Origin: CAVWCQ01 sp963753545
GTDB lineage: Bacteria; Chloroflexota; Anaerolineae; Aggregatilineales; Aggregatilineaceae
Direction of reading: 5' to 3'
DNA length: 64,000 nt
Assembly: GCA_963753545.1 (NCBI GenBank)
Contig: CAVWCQ010000008.1
Location: 4,030,001-4,094,000, forward strand
The position numbers were made by a program, and so were the translations under genes. The notes under the pieces are model-generated. The model saw only the letters and a list, made by a program, of their open reading frames with translations, was not told the DNA's origin and did no database searches. Shown here one piece after another: positions 35,160 to 44,708 of this stretch; the stretch's first letter is position 1, and the number at the start of each line of letters is the position of its first letter.

Positions 35160-35579
35160 CTAGTGCTCCTTAACTCGTGCCCAGGTGTTGAGGACAAACA
35201 GCCACCCCGCCGCCAACTGCAAAGCCGCGGACAGTGCCAGCGCCCAACCAAGCTTATCTCTGGCCCCTGTCATGACCTGCGGTTCAGCCCACACGCGCAG
35301 CAGCAAACCCGCGTTAAGGAGGAAAAAGACAGCCCATGCCACTTTTTCACTTCCACGAGGATTTTCTTTAGAGAATTTGGGAAACATCCAATAGGCAACC
35401 CCAATGATCAATTCCGTGATCCAGCCGACAACCAGCAGATGAATAGTGACAGGACAAATCCCCGCCATCCATCTGGGGAGATCAACGTACGGGCGAAGCT
35501 GGATCAGCAAACCTGCCGCTAGACCAAGTACGAAATAGATCAGTCCGGCCTTTATCGTCCACCGAGCAACGGTTGGCAT
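35160..35579 (-). CDS. small four-helix membrane protein, heme-copper-oxidase subunit I-like
   Basis: A 139-aa protein with four helices; the key stretch ICPVTIHLLVVGWITELIIG then AYWMFPKF aligns with LPLHVELALIGW...WILPRF of the protein at 34747. The histidine of helix 2 is shared, but the helix-1 His of the paralogue is Tyr here (LIYFVLGLAAG). GGAG precedes the ATG at 35579. The gap to the next gene is five bases and to the cd1 gene 50 bases. Confidence 0.6.
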   Translation of the reverse strand: MPTVARWTIKAGLIYFVLGLAAGLLIQLRPYVDLPRWMAGICPVTIHLLVVGWITELIIGVAYWMFPKFSKENPRGSEKVAWAVFFLLNAGLLLRVWAEPQVMTGARDKLGWALALSAALQLAAGWLFVLNTWARVKEH

Positions 35580-35629
35580 AACATCTCCAATAAAACAGGT
35601 GGGAACTAGCAGTTCCCACCCACTTCTCG

Positions 35630-37478
35630 CTAGTGACCGAGCGTTTCCGTCCGGCGTTCCGTGTTAAAAATTCCGGTTGGCGTGGTAACCCCAGCGATTT
35701 CTGCGACTTTTTCAAACGTGAAAGCATCATAAGCGCGCACCACGTTTCCCTGCCAATCGCTAATATAAACATATCGACCATCAGCCGTGAGTTCAGGATG
35801 CAGGGTCTGAACCCCCTCCTCAATCACATGCACCACCTCAAAAGTTTCCTTATCGATGGCGTATATCCGGTTAGGCTGTTCTGCAAACATCGTATCAGCC
35901 CAGACATAGGGGTTATTGGGATGAGTACGGATGAACAATCCAGGCCCCGTTGTTTCGACCTCGCCAACGATCTCATCTGTGGAGAGATTCCAGATGGTGA
36001 TCTTGCCCTCGCCCGCATGGACCGTTGCGCCGTACTGCACGTCTCCCACCGTCCATGTCGCGCCAGAACCCGGGTGGGGTGTGTTCCCCGTGTAGATCTG
36101 GCCCAGCAATTTCCAGTTCACCACGTCGATCACCGCCATCCAATCATCGGTCTGCGAAGCGATATAGAATTTTCGGTTATCGGGGCTGAGAAAGCCGTCA
36201 TGCAAAATATGGCCCACATTTTCGACCTTTTCAACCGGAAAATCGGGTTGGCTGTAGTCAATCCGCCAGACCTGCCCCGCCTCTTTCAATCCGATGATGA
36301 AGTAGGGACCAGCCAGCTCTGGTGACACATCGCTCGTAATGGCAACGCGTGATTGCACAACATCCCCTTCCGGGTTAGTCGCTTCTGTATGGATCACCTT
36401 CAGAGGTTCAAACGTCTGCGCGTCGAGGATAACCGCGGAGGCAGGGATATAGTTACCAACGATGATATACTTGCCATCATCAGAGATCGCTAACCCACGC
36501 AAATCCAGGCCAACCCGCACTTTTGCCACAGCTTGCAGCGAATACAGGTCGATCTTGAACAGCCAGCCGTCTCGCCCTACGTTAAATGCCCATCGTTCGT
36601 CGGTCGGGTCAAAAGCATAACCGTGTGCCCGGTAGCTTGCTGGAATATGTCCCAGCAGCGTGTGGGTGTCACCATCGATCACGGCGATACTACGGCCCTC
36701 CCGCTCTGTCACCAGCAGCATATTGCCGAGATTACCCGTATGCTGCGGTTCCGATGGGAGTTCGTCCGGTGGAACGAGTACCTCCACACTGGCAGCAATC
36801 TGATCAGCTTCCCACTGCAACGCTTCGGCAGACGGCTCGGACCGAATGTAACCCACCAGTGCCCACGCTTCCTCATCCGATATTCCCATCGATCCCCAGG
36901 CTGGCATGACAGTTCCGGGCCGGCCATGTTTGATTACATCAAAATAAAAATCGTCATTGGAGGTAAGACGACCTGGGACCAACGCTGGCCCCGTTGCGCC
37001 TTCGCGGTTCGGCCCATGACACCCGCCGCAGGAATCACGATAGGCAAGTTCCACCGATTGCCCATCGAACAAAGAAGGCGCAACCGCACCTCCCGGTAAA
37101 ACAATCACGATGCCCTCCATACCCGGATATTTGTCACAGCTATAACGGATAGTTCCCGGCTGTGTGGCTTGCCACGTGAAAGAGCTGCCAGGAGCTATCT
37201 CGCCGGAATCGAACCATCCTTCGTGGCTGTGAACGGTATGAGCGCTGGCATCATTGTTTTGCCATGTAATCGTTACGCCCGTTGCCACAACGACTGTGTG
37301 CGGATGAAAGGTTGTATTTTCGATGAGTATAGTTTGCTGTGTGACTGGCAAATCAGCAGGGGGGGGAGTAGGGGTGCTGCCCTGAAAAGACGACGCTACT
37401 CCGGTTGCATTAAAAATAAGCACTAGGGCGGCTAGACAGAGAGCAAATCCAATGAAAAAAAAGGCTCGTGGAACTCAT
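35630..37478 (-). CDS. cupredoxin-cytochrome c-cytochrome d1 fusion, NirS-like nitrite reductase (one-base frameshift in the signal peptide)
   Basis: Exported protein of about 615 aa. The ATG at 37478 has a perfect AGGAGG upstream; a run of eight A at 37455-37462 holds one base too many, and without it the signal reads SLFFFIGFALCLAALVLIF. A cupredoxin domain follows (SAHTVHSHEGW), but the copper loop is CDKYPGM, with Tyr where His is expected. Then comes a cytochrome c domain (CGGCH, MPAW) and an eight-bladed d1-type propeller (RAHGYAFDPTDERW, DLRGLAISDDGKY, HILHDGFLSPD, ATWTVGD). This is the c-d1 order of NirS with an extra cupredoxin. Transcribed from an FNR-box promoter. Confidence 0.78.
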
Positions 37479-37511
37479 AATTCCTCCTCAATTCACACCT
37501 CGTCTAATCTC

Positions 37512-37553
37512 ACTATAAGCTAGATGAGGCTGTGATGTCTTGATCTATGTCAA
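37512..37553 (-). promoter_or_regulatory. FNR/NNR-type class II promoter of the cytochrome cd1 operon
   Basis: On the minus strand: TTGACATAGATCAA (37540-37553), 22 bases, then -10 TATAGT (37512-37517), so the box is centred near -41.5. The start codon is 61 bases beyond the box, the same distance as at the ferredoxin promoter. It shows one mismatch to TTGAT-N4-ATCAA. Confidence 0.75.
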
Positions 37554-37760
37554 CTTCAGCAGATTTGGCGCGTTCTGTGTAAGGCGGTACAGGGTTAGGG
37601 CCGTCTATCGCCCAACAAATCATCGAATTGCACGATGGGCAAATCGGGGTAAGCAGCATCTCTTTCCGCCTGCTGCTGCCCCACCAGGACGATCTGCCTT
37701 CCGGCTGATTGTTGGGTATGATATCTGGAATGAGGTTTCAATCCGCAAACAAGAGGCTGT

Positions 37761-38258
37761 ATGGCAAACCTACGTTGGTTCGTATTGATCGTTGCGCTGG
37801 TGGCACTGGCAGGCTGTACGATTACCGATCAAAACCCGCCGGTGGATACGGGGGATAATCCATCTGGACAGGAAACGGCTGCCGTCGTCCAGATCATCGA
37901 CGGCGATACGATTGACGTGCGTATGAACGGCGATGTATACCGGGTTCGCTACATTGGCGTAAATACGCCAGAACGCGACGAACCCTGTTATTCAGACGCT
38001 ACCGCTGCTAACCGCTCCCTTGTCCAGGGGCAGACCGTAACATTGGTTCGTGATGTCAGCGAGACGGATAGATATGGACGCCTCCTGCGTTATGTCTATG
38101 TCGGCAATCTTTTTGTCAATGCAGAATTGGTCGCTCAAGGATGGGCCGAAGCGAGAGACTACCCGCCCGATACCGCCAATTCGGCTTATTTCCACCAACT
38201 GGCGGACAATGCTCGCGCGTCCAATTTGGGCTGCTACCCGTCTGGCATTTTCGGTTGA
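37761..38258 (+). CDS. thermonuclease-like secreted lipoprotein
   Basis: A 165-aa protein. The lipoprotein signal ends VALVALAGC (Cys 19). A staphylococcal-nuclease (SNase) domain follows: VQIIDGDTIDV, the catalytic Arg and Glu in RVRYIGVNTPERDE, and the second Arg in TDRYGRLLRYVYV. It should cleave DNA or RNA at the cell surface with Ca2+. Stands alone, convergent with the P-type ATPase gene (10-bp gap). Confidence 0.88.
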   Translation: MANLRWFVLIVALVALAGCTITDQNPPVDTGDNPSGQETAAVVQIIDGDTIDVRMNGDVYRVRYIGVNTPERDEPCYSDATAANRSLVQGQTVTLVRDVSETDRYGRLLRYVYVGNLFVNAELVAQGWAEARDYPPDTANSAYFHQLADNARASNLGCYPSGIFG

Positions 38259-38268
38259 TCCATCAACT

Positions 38269-41043
38269 CTACTTCAGCCAGCCGCGCCGCATAGCATACT
38301 TCTCCAGTTCCACGCCCCAGAAGACGACCGTGCTTAGGACAAAGCAGATCGCCAGTTGTCCGGCTGTCAGCGGGTGCGTCTTGAACAGGTCGTTGAAGAA
38401 AGGTGCATAGATTGCCACAACCTGCAAACCAACGGTTGCAACAATCGCTCCAATGAGCAGGGGATTACCGCGTAATCCCAGCGTGAACACAAACTCCCGG
38501 TGTGAACGCAGTGCCAGAGCATGTCCCATCTGAGCAACCGCCAGAAAGAAAAAGACCATCGTATTCCAGGCCAACGCGCCATCAGCAGCCCGTAAATCCT
38601 GCTCGAATGCCCACGTACCCAACCCGATTCCGGTCATGCCCAACAGCAGGCCGACCAGCAGAATATGGCGAGACAGGCCGCGCCCGAACAGGCTTTCATG
38701 AGGCGCATAAGGAGCACGTTTCATCACGCCTTTTTCCGCTCGTTCCACCCCCAACGCCAGCGCCGGGATACCGTCCGTGATCAGGTTCATCCACAGGATT
38801 TGCAGTGTCGTCAGCGGGATCGTCATGCCAGACACAAGCTGGGCTAGCAGCAGCACAATTAATTCGCCTGTATTGCTTGCCAGCAGGTATTTGACGAAGC
38901 GGCGCACATTGTCATAAATGGTTCGGCCTTCCTCTACGGCGCTGACGATGGTAGCAAAATTATCGTCCAGGATGACCATATCCGACGCTTCTTTGGATAC
39001 TGCCGTTCCCGTAATGCCCATCGCCACGCCGATATCACTGCGTTTGAGGGCGGGAGCATCATTCACCCCATCGCCGGTCATCGCCACGATGTGCCCGCGT
39101 TTTTGCAGCGCCCGCACAATATTCAGTTTATGTTCCGGCGAGACACGCGCATAGACCGAGACCTGCTCGACCTGTGTTTCTAGTTCATCGAAACTCATCA
39201 GGCTCAGATCCTGCCCGGTCAGCACCCGATCACCCGCCTGGATGATGCCCAGTTCCCGCGCCACTGCATACGCGGTCAGAGGATGGTCACCTGTGATCAT
39301 CACAGGGCGGATCCCTGCTGCTACACAGGTTTTTACTGCTTGTTTCACTTCTGCGCGCGGTGGATCGATGATGCCGACCATGCCAATAAAGACCAGATCG
39401 CGCTCTACCGCATCCGGCTCAAGTGCTTCCGGCAGGGTTTCCATCCGGCGGTACGCCAATCCCAGGACACGCAGCCCCTCTTGAGCTAACTGCCCGTTGG
39501 CACTCTCAATGCGGCGGCGATAACGATCATCGAGGGGGACAACCTGCCCATCTACCCAAACCGCACAACTGATATCGATCAGTCCATCAACCGAACCTTT
39601 GGTAAAAGCGATCATCGGTGCAGCTTCGGCCCGCAGCCAATCGTCCAGCAGTCCTTCCATGTCGAGCCTCATCAATTCAGGACTGGAGCGGTGAATGGTC
39701 GTCATGCGCTTGCGCTCCAAATCGAAGGGCACTTCTGCTACGCGGGGTAGCAGTCGATCCAGGTCCGGTTTCAACAGGCCAGCTTTCGCCGCCCCGACCA
39801 CTAACGCCCCTTCTGTCGGATCGCCTACCGCGCGGTATTCATCTTCCTTTTGCTGCAAGTCTGCGTCGTTGCATAGAATTCCGCCCGCCATGATCAGAAG
39901 CTGGGTATCCTGCCACAACGAGCCATTTCCGTTTCGCTCGCAGGTCACGCAGCCATCTTTGATCACCTCGTCTATTTGGGCGGTATGCCCTGCGATGTCA
40001 ATAACCGTTAAAGTCATCCGGTTTTCGGTCAATGTCCCCGTTTTATCGGAGCAAATTGTCGTCACCGATCCGAGCGTCTCCACGGCTGGGAGGCTGCGGA
40101 TCAGCGCCCGGCGGTGCAGCATGCGCTGTGCGCCCAGCGCCAGGGCAATCGTTACTACAGCGGGCAGACCTTCGGGCACAACAGCAACCGCGATGGCAAC
40201 CGCATTAAGCAGCACATCTTCCAGCTTGTGCCCGGCGGTTATCCCGACGATAAAGGCCAGGACCATCACGACCAACGCGCCCCGGATCAAAACGCTGCCC
40301 AATTCGTCCATACGGCGCTGCAAAGGCGTTTTTTCACCATCGACTGTTTGTATCAGGCGGGCAATCCGGCCCAGTTCTGTTTTCATGCCCGTCTGGACAA
40401 CCACCGCCGTGCCGCGCCCATAGGATACGGATGTACCCATGTAGATCATATTTTTGCGATCACCCAGAGTCAGATTAGGTTCGGCAATCGCTCCTGTACG
40501 CTTATCGACAGCCTCCGATTCGCCGGTCAGAGAAGCCTCTAACACGCGCAGATTAGCCAATTCAATCACACGGGAGTCGGCGGGAACCACACTGCCCGCT
40601 TCGAGCAGGACAATATCGCCCGGCACAAGCTGGCGTGAAGTTATATCCATCACCGCTCCGCCCCGGCGTACCCGTACCAGGGGAGCCGCCATTTTTTTGA
40701 GAGCCGCCATTGCCTGCTCGGTGCGATACTCCTGGACAAGACCTAACAGCGCATTCAGGACAACAATAAGCCCGATTGCGATGACGCTGTCGGCTTTACC
40801 CAGCAGCGCCGAAATGATTGCTGCGCCGATCAGCAGCAGTACCAGGGGATTCGTAAGTTGTTCCCACAGAATATCGAGTGGTGTTTTGCCGCGCCCTTCG
40901 ATCAGTTCATTTGGCCCAACTTCTGCCAGCCGCATCTGAACAGTAGCATCATGCAGTCCCACAGCCGGATCGACTTGAAAATGGTTCACGACCTCGGCTG
41001 GTTCCAGCATGTGCCATTGCAGTTCTGCCTGTTTGACCGCCAT
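38269..41043 (-). CDS. P-type Ca2+-transporting ATPase (type II)
   Basis: A 924-aa ion pump. It has an N-terminal cation-ATPase domain (LQWHMLEPAEVVNHF), the TGES motif in LTGESEAVDK, VPEGLPAVV in M4, the phosphorylated Asp in CSDKTGTLTENRM (about 335), TGDGVNDAPALKRSDIG (hinge) and LWMNLITDGIPALALG in M6. The PEGLP and NLxTDxxPA pairs are those of SERCA-like calcium pumps, so Ca2+ export is the best call, although Mn2+ or Na+ relatives exist. Intact, ten helices. Single gene. Confidence 0.88.
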   Translation of the reverse strand: MAVKQAELQWHMLEPAEVVNHFQVDPAVGLHDATVQMRLAEVGPNELIEGRGKTPLDILWEQLTNPLVLLLIGAAIISALLGKADSVIAIGLIVVLNALLGLVQEYRTEQAMAALKKMAAPLVRVRRGGAVMDITSRQLVPGDIVLLEAGSVVPADSRVIELANLRVLEASLTGESEAVDKRTGAIAEPNLTLGDRKNMIYMGTSVSYGRGTAVVVQTGMKTELGRIARLIQTVDGEKTPLQRRMDELGSVLIRGALVVMVLAFIVGITAGHKLEDVLLNAVAIAVAVVPEGLPAVVTIALALGAQRMLHRRALIRSLPAVETLGSVTTICSDKTGTLTENRMTLTVIDIAGHTAQIDEVIKDGCVTCERNGNGSLWQDTQLLIMAGGILCNDADLQQKEDEYRAVGDPTEGALVVGAAKAGLLKPDLDRLLPRVAEVPFDLERKRMTTIHRSSPELMRLDMEGLLDDWLRAEAAPMIAFTKGSVDGLIDISCAVWVDGQVVPLDDRYRRRIESANGQLAQEGLRVLGLAYRRMETLPEALEPDAVERDLVFIGMVGIIDPPRAEVKQAVKTCVAAGIRPVMITGDHPLTAYAVARELGIIQAGDRVLTGQDLSLMSFDELETQVEQVSVYARVSPEHKLNIVRALQKRGHIVAMTGDGVNDAPALKRSDIGVAMGITGTAVSKEASDMVILDDNFATIVSAVEEGRTIYDNVRRFVKYLLASNTGELIVLLLAQLVSGMTIPLTTLQILWMNLITDGIPALALGVERAEKGVMKRAPYAPHESLFGRGLSRHILLVGLLLGMTGIGLGTWAFEQDLRAADGALAWNTMVFFFLAVAQMGHALALRSHREFVFTLGLRGNPLLIGAIVATVGLQVVAIYAPFFNDLFKTHPLTAGQLAICFVLSTVVFWGVELEKYAMRRGWLK

Positions 41044-41161
41044 CTATCCTCGCTATTTTTGTAGATATGGGTGATAAAAATGGAGAAAATACGTCTGAGC
41101 GAGATCATAAGGGATGTTCGTCAAGGCGAGACCCCCTAAATTTTAGGGGGATTCAGGGGGG

Positions 41162-41192
41162 AAATAAACAGGGACAGGTTGTTGCCTGTCCC
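41162..41192 (-). terminator. terminator of the GH3 gene
   Basis: On the minus strand, GGGACAGG, a six-base loop, CCTGTCCC, then TGTTTATTT. It lies about 20 bases after the GH3 stop. A separate perfect palindrome (CCCCCTAAA/TTTAGGGGG) lies at 41132-41150. Confidence 0.65.
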
Positions 41193-41210
41193 CGTGGTTT
41201 CAGTAGAGAC

Positions 41211-43469
41211 TTACTCCTCGAGCTGGTCGAGCAGATTTTGGACCATTTCTTCTGGTGCCGCGGGCAGATCGCCCCGTCCCCAGAACGTAAATATCATATC
41301 AAGCGGTAATTCCTTTGCCCATCCGATGACCTCTGTTGCCAGGGCTTGCTCCCCGGTTTCATTGGTAAACTGGGTGACTGCCTGCTCAAGGGTATCCTTG
41401 ATGAGGGCTGACCCGCGCGGATCAGCCATCCAGTCCTTCAGCATACTGAACAGGTGCAGGGGTTTATGCAGGTTCTGCGTAGACTGCATCGTAATGGTCT
41501 TTTCGAGAGAGATATCAGCCGAAGACTGTCCAACCAGGATATCGTAGGAACCGCTTTCCGTCACCCAGGTCTTAAAGCTGGGATCATAATAGGCGAAGGC
41601 GCGTGGTTCGAGCGTGATCGAAACGGTCTTGGTTTTGCCGGGTCGAAGTTCAACTTTGGCAAAGCCTTTCAGTTCCTTATAAGGCCGAGCCAGCGCTGCC
41701 TGCTGCGGATGGACATAAATCTGCACAACCGTCTTGCCCGCGACTTTGCCTGTGTTGGTGACATCCACCGACACGGTAAGTTCGTCCATGTCTTTGATCG
41801 TTTCGCTGGACAGGCGCATATTGCTCAGTTCGAAAGTGGTGTAGCTCAGGCCAAAACCAAATGGGAACTGGACGTCCGCTTGCCGTGCCTCGTAATAGCG
41901 GTAGCCGATAAAGAGTCCTTCGCCATAACGAACCTTCCCATTCTCGCCAGGGAAGTTGGTATAGGCGGGAGTGTCGTTGATCTTGAATGGGAAGGTTTCC
42001 GCCAGTCGCCCGGACGGATTAACCTTGCCAAACAACACATCAGCAACCGCGCCGCCGCCCGCCTGCCCAAACAGGTAGGCCTCCACGACTGCCGCCGCCC
42101 CATCGATCCAGGCGCGCATATCAATCGCAGAGCCATTATTCAGGATCACCACACACTTGGGCTGAACTGCCGCGACTGCATTGATCAGGGTGACCTGCTG
42201 CTCGCTCAGTTCCATGTCAGGCCGGTCATTGCCTTCATTGTCCTTATAGGGCGGCAGTGCAACAAACAGCAGCGCCACGTCCGCTCCGACCGCGATCTTT
42301 ACAGCTTCTCCGATCAATTCTGGCTGGAAACCGGGCTTCATTGTGTAGCCCTGGGCATACGACAGTTCTGCGTTCCCGGCTAATTTCTTAATTTCGTCAA
42401 AAGGAACATCCACTTTTGTTGGGTTGATGTGCGAACTGCCGCCGCCCTGGAAATGCGCTTCCTTGGCCGACTGTCCAATGATCGCGATCTTTTTCACGTT
42501 GCTCAGCGGCAGGAGGTTATTCTCATTCTTGAGCAGAACAATCGCCTCGCTGGCCAGCCGCCGCGCCAGAGCATGGTGGCTCGCTACGTCAATCTTGGTG
42601 TGCCCCTTCTTCGTTTGGATCGCTTTCTCAACGATCTTCAGAATCCGTTCAACAGCGGCATCGAGCACCGCTGGATCAATTTCGCCGCTGCGCACCGCTT
42701 CGATCACGCGCTCAACGCGCTTCGCCTGCGGACCGGGCATTTCCAGGTCTACGCCTGCGGCCAGAGCTTTCACGCGGTTATGAACCGCGCCCCAGTCAGA
42801 CACCACGAAACCCTCAAACCCCCAGTCCCCCTTGAGGATATCGGTCAGGAGGCGGCGATCCTCAGAGCAGCGAGTTCCATTGATCAGGTTATAGGAGCAC
42901 ATGACCGTCCAGGGTTGGCTCTTTTTGACGGCGCGCTCAAACCCGGCGAGGTAAATCTCGTGCAGCGTCCGTTCGTCAATTTCGGCGCTGATCGTATTGC
43001 GCTCGGTTTCCTGGTTGTTGGCAGCGAAGTGTTTGAGCGACGTTCCGACACCCTTGCTTTGCACACCATCGATAAAATGCGAGGCCATTTCGCCAGCTAA
43101 GTAGGGGTCTTCAGAAAAATATTCAAAGTTGCGGCCACACAGCGGCGTGCGTTTCATGTTGTTGCCTGGTCCCAACACGATATCGACGTCAAGAGCGATG
43201 CATTCGTCTGCCAGTGCCTGCCCCATGGTATGAATTAGATCGACATCCCATGTTGCCGCCAGTGCAGAAAAAGTCGGGAAGCAGGTGGCTGGAAGGGCCT
43301 TACCCTCTCCCACACCCTCGGCCTTACGAACTCCGTGCGGCCCATCCGATACGTAGATGGACGGAATGCCCAGGCGCTCCACTGGAACCGTTTTCCAGGC
43401 CGTCATCCCAATACAAAGCGCCGCTTTTTCTTCAAGCGTTAACTGTTTCAAAAGTGATTGGATATCCAT
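41211..43469 (-). CDS. glycoside hydrolase family 3 beta-glucosidase
   Basis: A 752-aa cytoplasmic enzyme without a signal peptide. N-terminal barrel: YVSDGPHGVRK, GRNFEYFSEDPYLAGEMA, KHFAANNQETERNT and the nucleophile Asp in FVVSDWGAVHNR (about 235). A C-terminal alpha/beta sandwich follows (IAIIGQSAKEAHFQGGGSS), then a fibronectin-like domain (FPFGFGLSYTTF) and about 85 extra residues. The ATG at 43469 with AGAGGA upstream is preferred; the open frame to 43541 would add 24 unrelated residues. It would release glucose from beta-linked oligosaccharides, in line with the GH5 gene. Confidence 0.9.
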   Translation of the reverse strand: MDIQSLLKQLTLEEKAALCIGMTAWKTVPVERLGIPSIYVSDGPHGVRKAEGVGEGKALPATCFPTFSALAATWDVDLIHTMGQALADECIALDVDIVLGPGNNMKRTPLCGRNFEYFSEDPYLAGEMASHFIDGVQSKGVGTSLKHFAANNQETERNTISAEIDERTLHEIYLAGFERAVKKSQPWTVMCSYNLINGTRCSEDRRLLTDILKGDWGFEGFVVSDWGAVHNRVKALAAGVDLEMPGPQAKRVERVIEAVRSGEIDPAVLDAAVERILKIVEKAIQTKKGHTKIDVASHHALARRLASEAIVLLKNENNLLPLSNVKKIAIIGQSAKEAHFQGGGSSHINPTKVDVPFDEIKKLAGNAELSYAQGYTMKPGFQPELIGEAVKIAVGADVALLFVALPPYKDNEGNDRPDMELSEQQVTLINAVAAVQPKCVVILNNGSAIDMRAWIDGAAAVVEAYLFGQAGGGAVADVLFGKVNPSGRLAETFPFKINDTPAYTNFPGENGKVRYGEGLFIGYRYYEARQADVQFPFGFGLSYTTFELSNMRLSSETIKDMDELTVSVDVTNTGKVAGKTVVQIYVHPQQAALARPYKELKGFAKVELRPGKTKTVSITLEPRAFAYYDPSFKTWVTESGSYDILVGQSSADISLEKTITMQSTQNLHKPLHLFSMLKDWMADPRGSALIKDTLEQAVTQFTNETGEQALATEVIGWAKELPLDMIFTFWGRGDLPAAPEEMVQNLLDQLEE

Positions 43470-43515
43470 TGGTAATAATCCTCTGAAAAGATGTTTAAAG
43501 CGGAGATTGGGACCA

Positions 43516-43524
43516 AGCATAGCA
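43516..43524 (-). promoter_or_regulatory. extended -10 promoter of the GH3 gene
   Basis: On the minus strand TGC-TATGCT, 47 bases before the ATG at 43469. It shares the TGC extension with the Tad and Crp/Fnr promoters. No clear -35. Confidence 0.4.
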
Positions 43525-43542
43525 CGTGGTAACGTTCTCAAC

Positions 43543-43583
43543 CAAAAAAGGCCAGCGGCTCCAGATTTATGTGGAGCCGCTGG
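43543..43583 (-). terminator. terminator of the DUF4397-fasciclin gene
   Basis: A perfect 12-bp stem on the minus strand, CCAGCGGCTCCA and TGGAGCCGCTGG, followed by CCTTTTTT. It lies 25 bases beyond the stop at 43608. Confidence 0.9.
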
Positions 43584-43607
43584 GGTTTCTCGCTTTATGC
43601 TCTGGGA

Positions 43608-44708
43608 TTATTCGGCTGCTGGAGGGAGCAGGACGCCGTCAATCACATGGATAACGCCGTTCGATGCTTGCAGATCCGTCTGGATGACATTCACGCTGTC
43701 GTTGAGCTTGACACCGCCTTCAGTGGCTGAAATGCTGATCTCGCTGCCCTGGAGAGTGGGGGCGGCTTCGAGCTGTGCAGCATCGGCAGAAAGTACTTTA
43801 CCCGCAACAACATGGTACAGCAGGATATTGCTGAGGGCTTCGGTGTCAGCCAGTAGCGCTTCGGGTGTGATACCCAGAGCGGTGAACGCAGCTGCAAAGG
43901 CATCATCAGTGGGCGCGAAGATGGTCAGAGCATCTTCACCATTTAGAGCATCCAGTAGACCCGCTGCCTGGACTGCCGCAACGAGGGTTGTGAAGCGGCC
44001 ATCAGCTACGGCAAGTTCGGCCAACGTTCCCTGGAAGATGCTGGTACCAACCGCATTAGGTTTAGCAAGCGTACCGACAGCAGAGACGAAGTAATTCGTG
44101 TTTGCAGTCAAACTCAGACCAGACAGGTCGATCACCACAGGATCCATAGCGCCAGTGGGAACAACCTTCAGATCATAGGTGCCAGCGGGTACTTCAGTCG
44201 TAGTGTACCCCCCAAAAGAGAGGGCGCTCACCAATGCTGTATCACCAGCCACGATATCCACTGCCGGAGCGTCTTCGATGGCATGGAAGATCGTAACGCG
44301 AGCATTCCCCTCCGTGATATCCTTGTAGTCTTCCGTCAGAATGACGGGCGCGAGCGTCCCGGCGGCAAGCGATCCGGTTGCTGCAATGGTCAGGTGGGCA
44401 CCGGCAGGCAGTTCAAAGTCCGCCGGGCCAATGGCTGCCTCAGCAAGCGAAGTTCCCGCGGGGGCAACCGCCAGATTATAGGTTCCAGCAGGGAGGGCAA
44501 CCCAAGCTGTTACTTCAGGGAAAGCTAGTTCGGTGATTGCGGCTTCCCCATTAACGTACACGTCGACTGCAGGCGTGTCGGGTGAGAAGTGAGCGACACG
44601 AATGAACACCGTATCTTCCGCCATCTGAGTTTTGCCCTGAGCAAAAACTGGGACAGCCGAAACAATAAGAACAGCAGCCATGACGAACAGAACGATCAGC
44701 TTACGCAT
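43608..44708 (-). CDS. secreted DUF4397-fasciclin protein
   Basis: A 366-aa exported protein. The signal peptide ends VPVFAQ (about residue 24). Two DUF4397 Ig-like units follow (VRVAHFSPDTPAVDVYVNG-type start near 37, and IFHAIEDAPAVDI near 140). The C-terminal 130 residues are a fasciclin (FAS1) domain: GRFTTLVAAVQAAGL, TIFAPTDDAFAA, LLYHVVAGK and GVIHVIDGVLLP. Such proteins are cell-surface adhesion or matrix components. It is monocistronic, with a strong terminator. Confidence 0.9.
   Translation of the reverse strand: MRKLIVLFVMAAVLIVSAVPVFAQGKTQMAEDTVFIRVAHFSPDTPAVDVYVNGEAAITELAFPEVTAWVALPAGTYNLAVAPAGTSLAEAAIGPADFELPAGAHLTIAATGSLAAGTLAPVILTEDYKDITEGNARVTIFHAIEDAPAVDIVAGDTALVSALSFGGYTTTEVPAGTYDLKVVPTGAMDPVVIDLSGLSLTANTNYFVSAVGTLAKPNAVGTSIFQGTLAELAVADGRFTTLVAAVQAAGLLDALNGEDALTIFAPTDDAFAAAFTALGITPEALLADTEALSNILLYHVVAGKVLSADAAQLEAAPTLQGSEISISATEGGVKLNDSVNVIQTDLQASNGVIHVIDGVLLPPAAE

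Noticed and set aside
41132..41150. Perfect palindrome CCCCCTAAA/TTTAGGGGG
   Set aside because: It has no T tract and no second copy in the window, and lies between two minus-strand genes. A role could not be supported.
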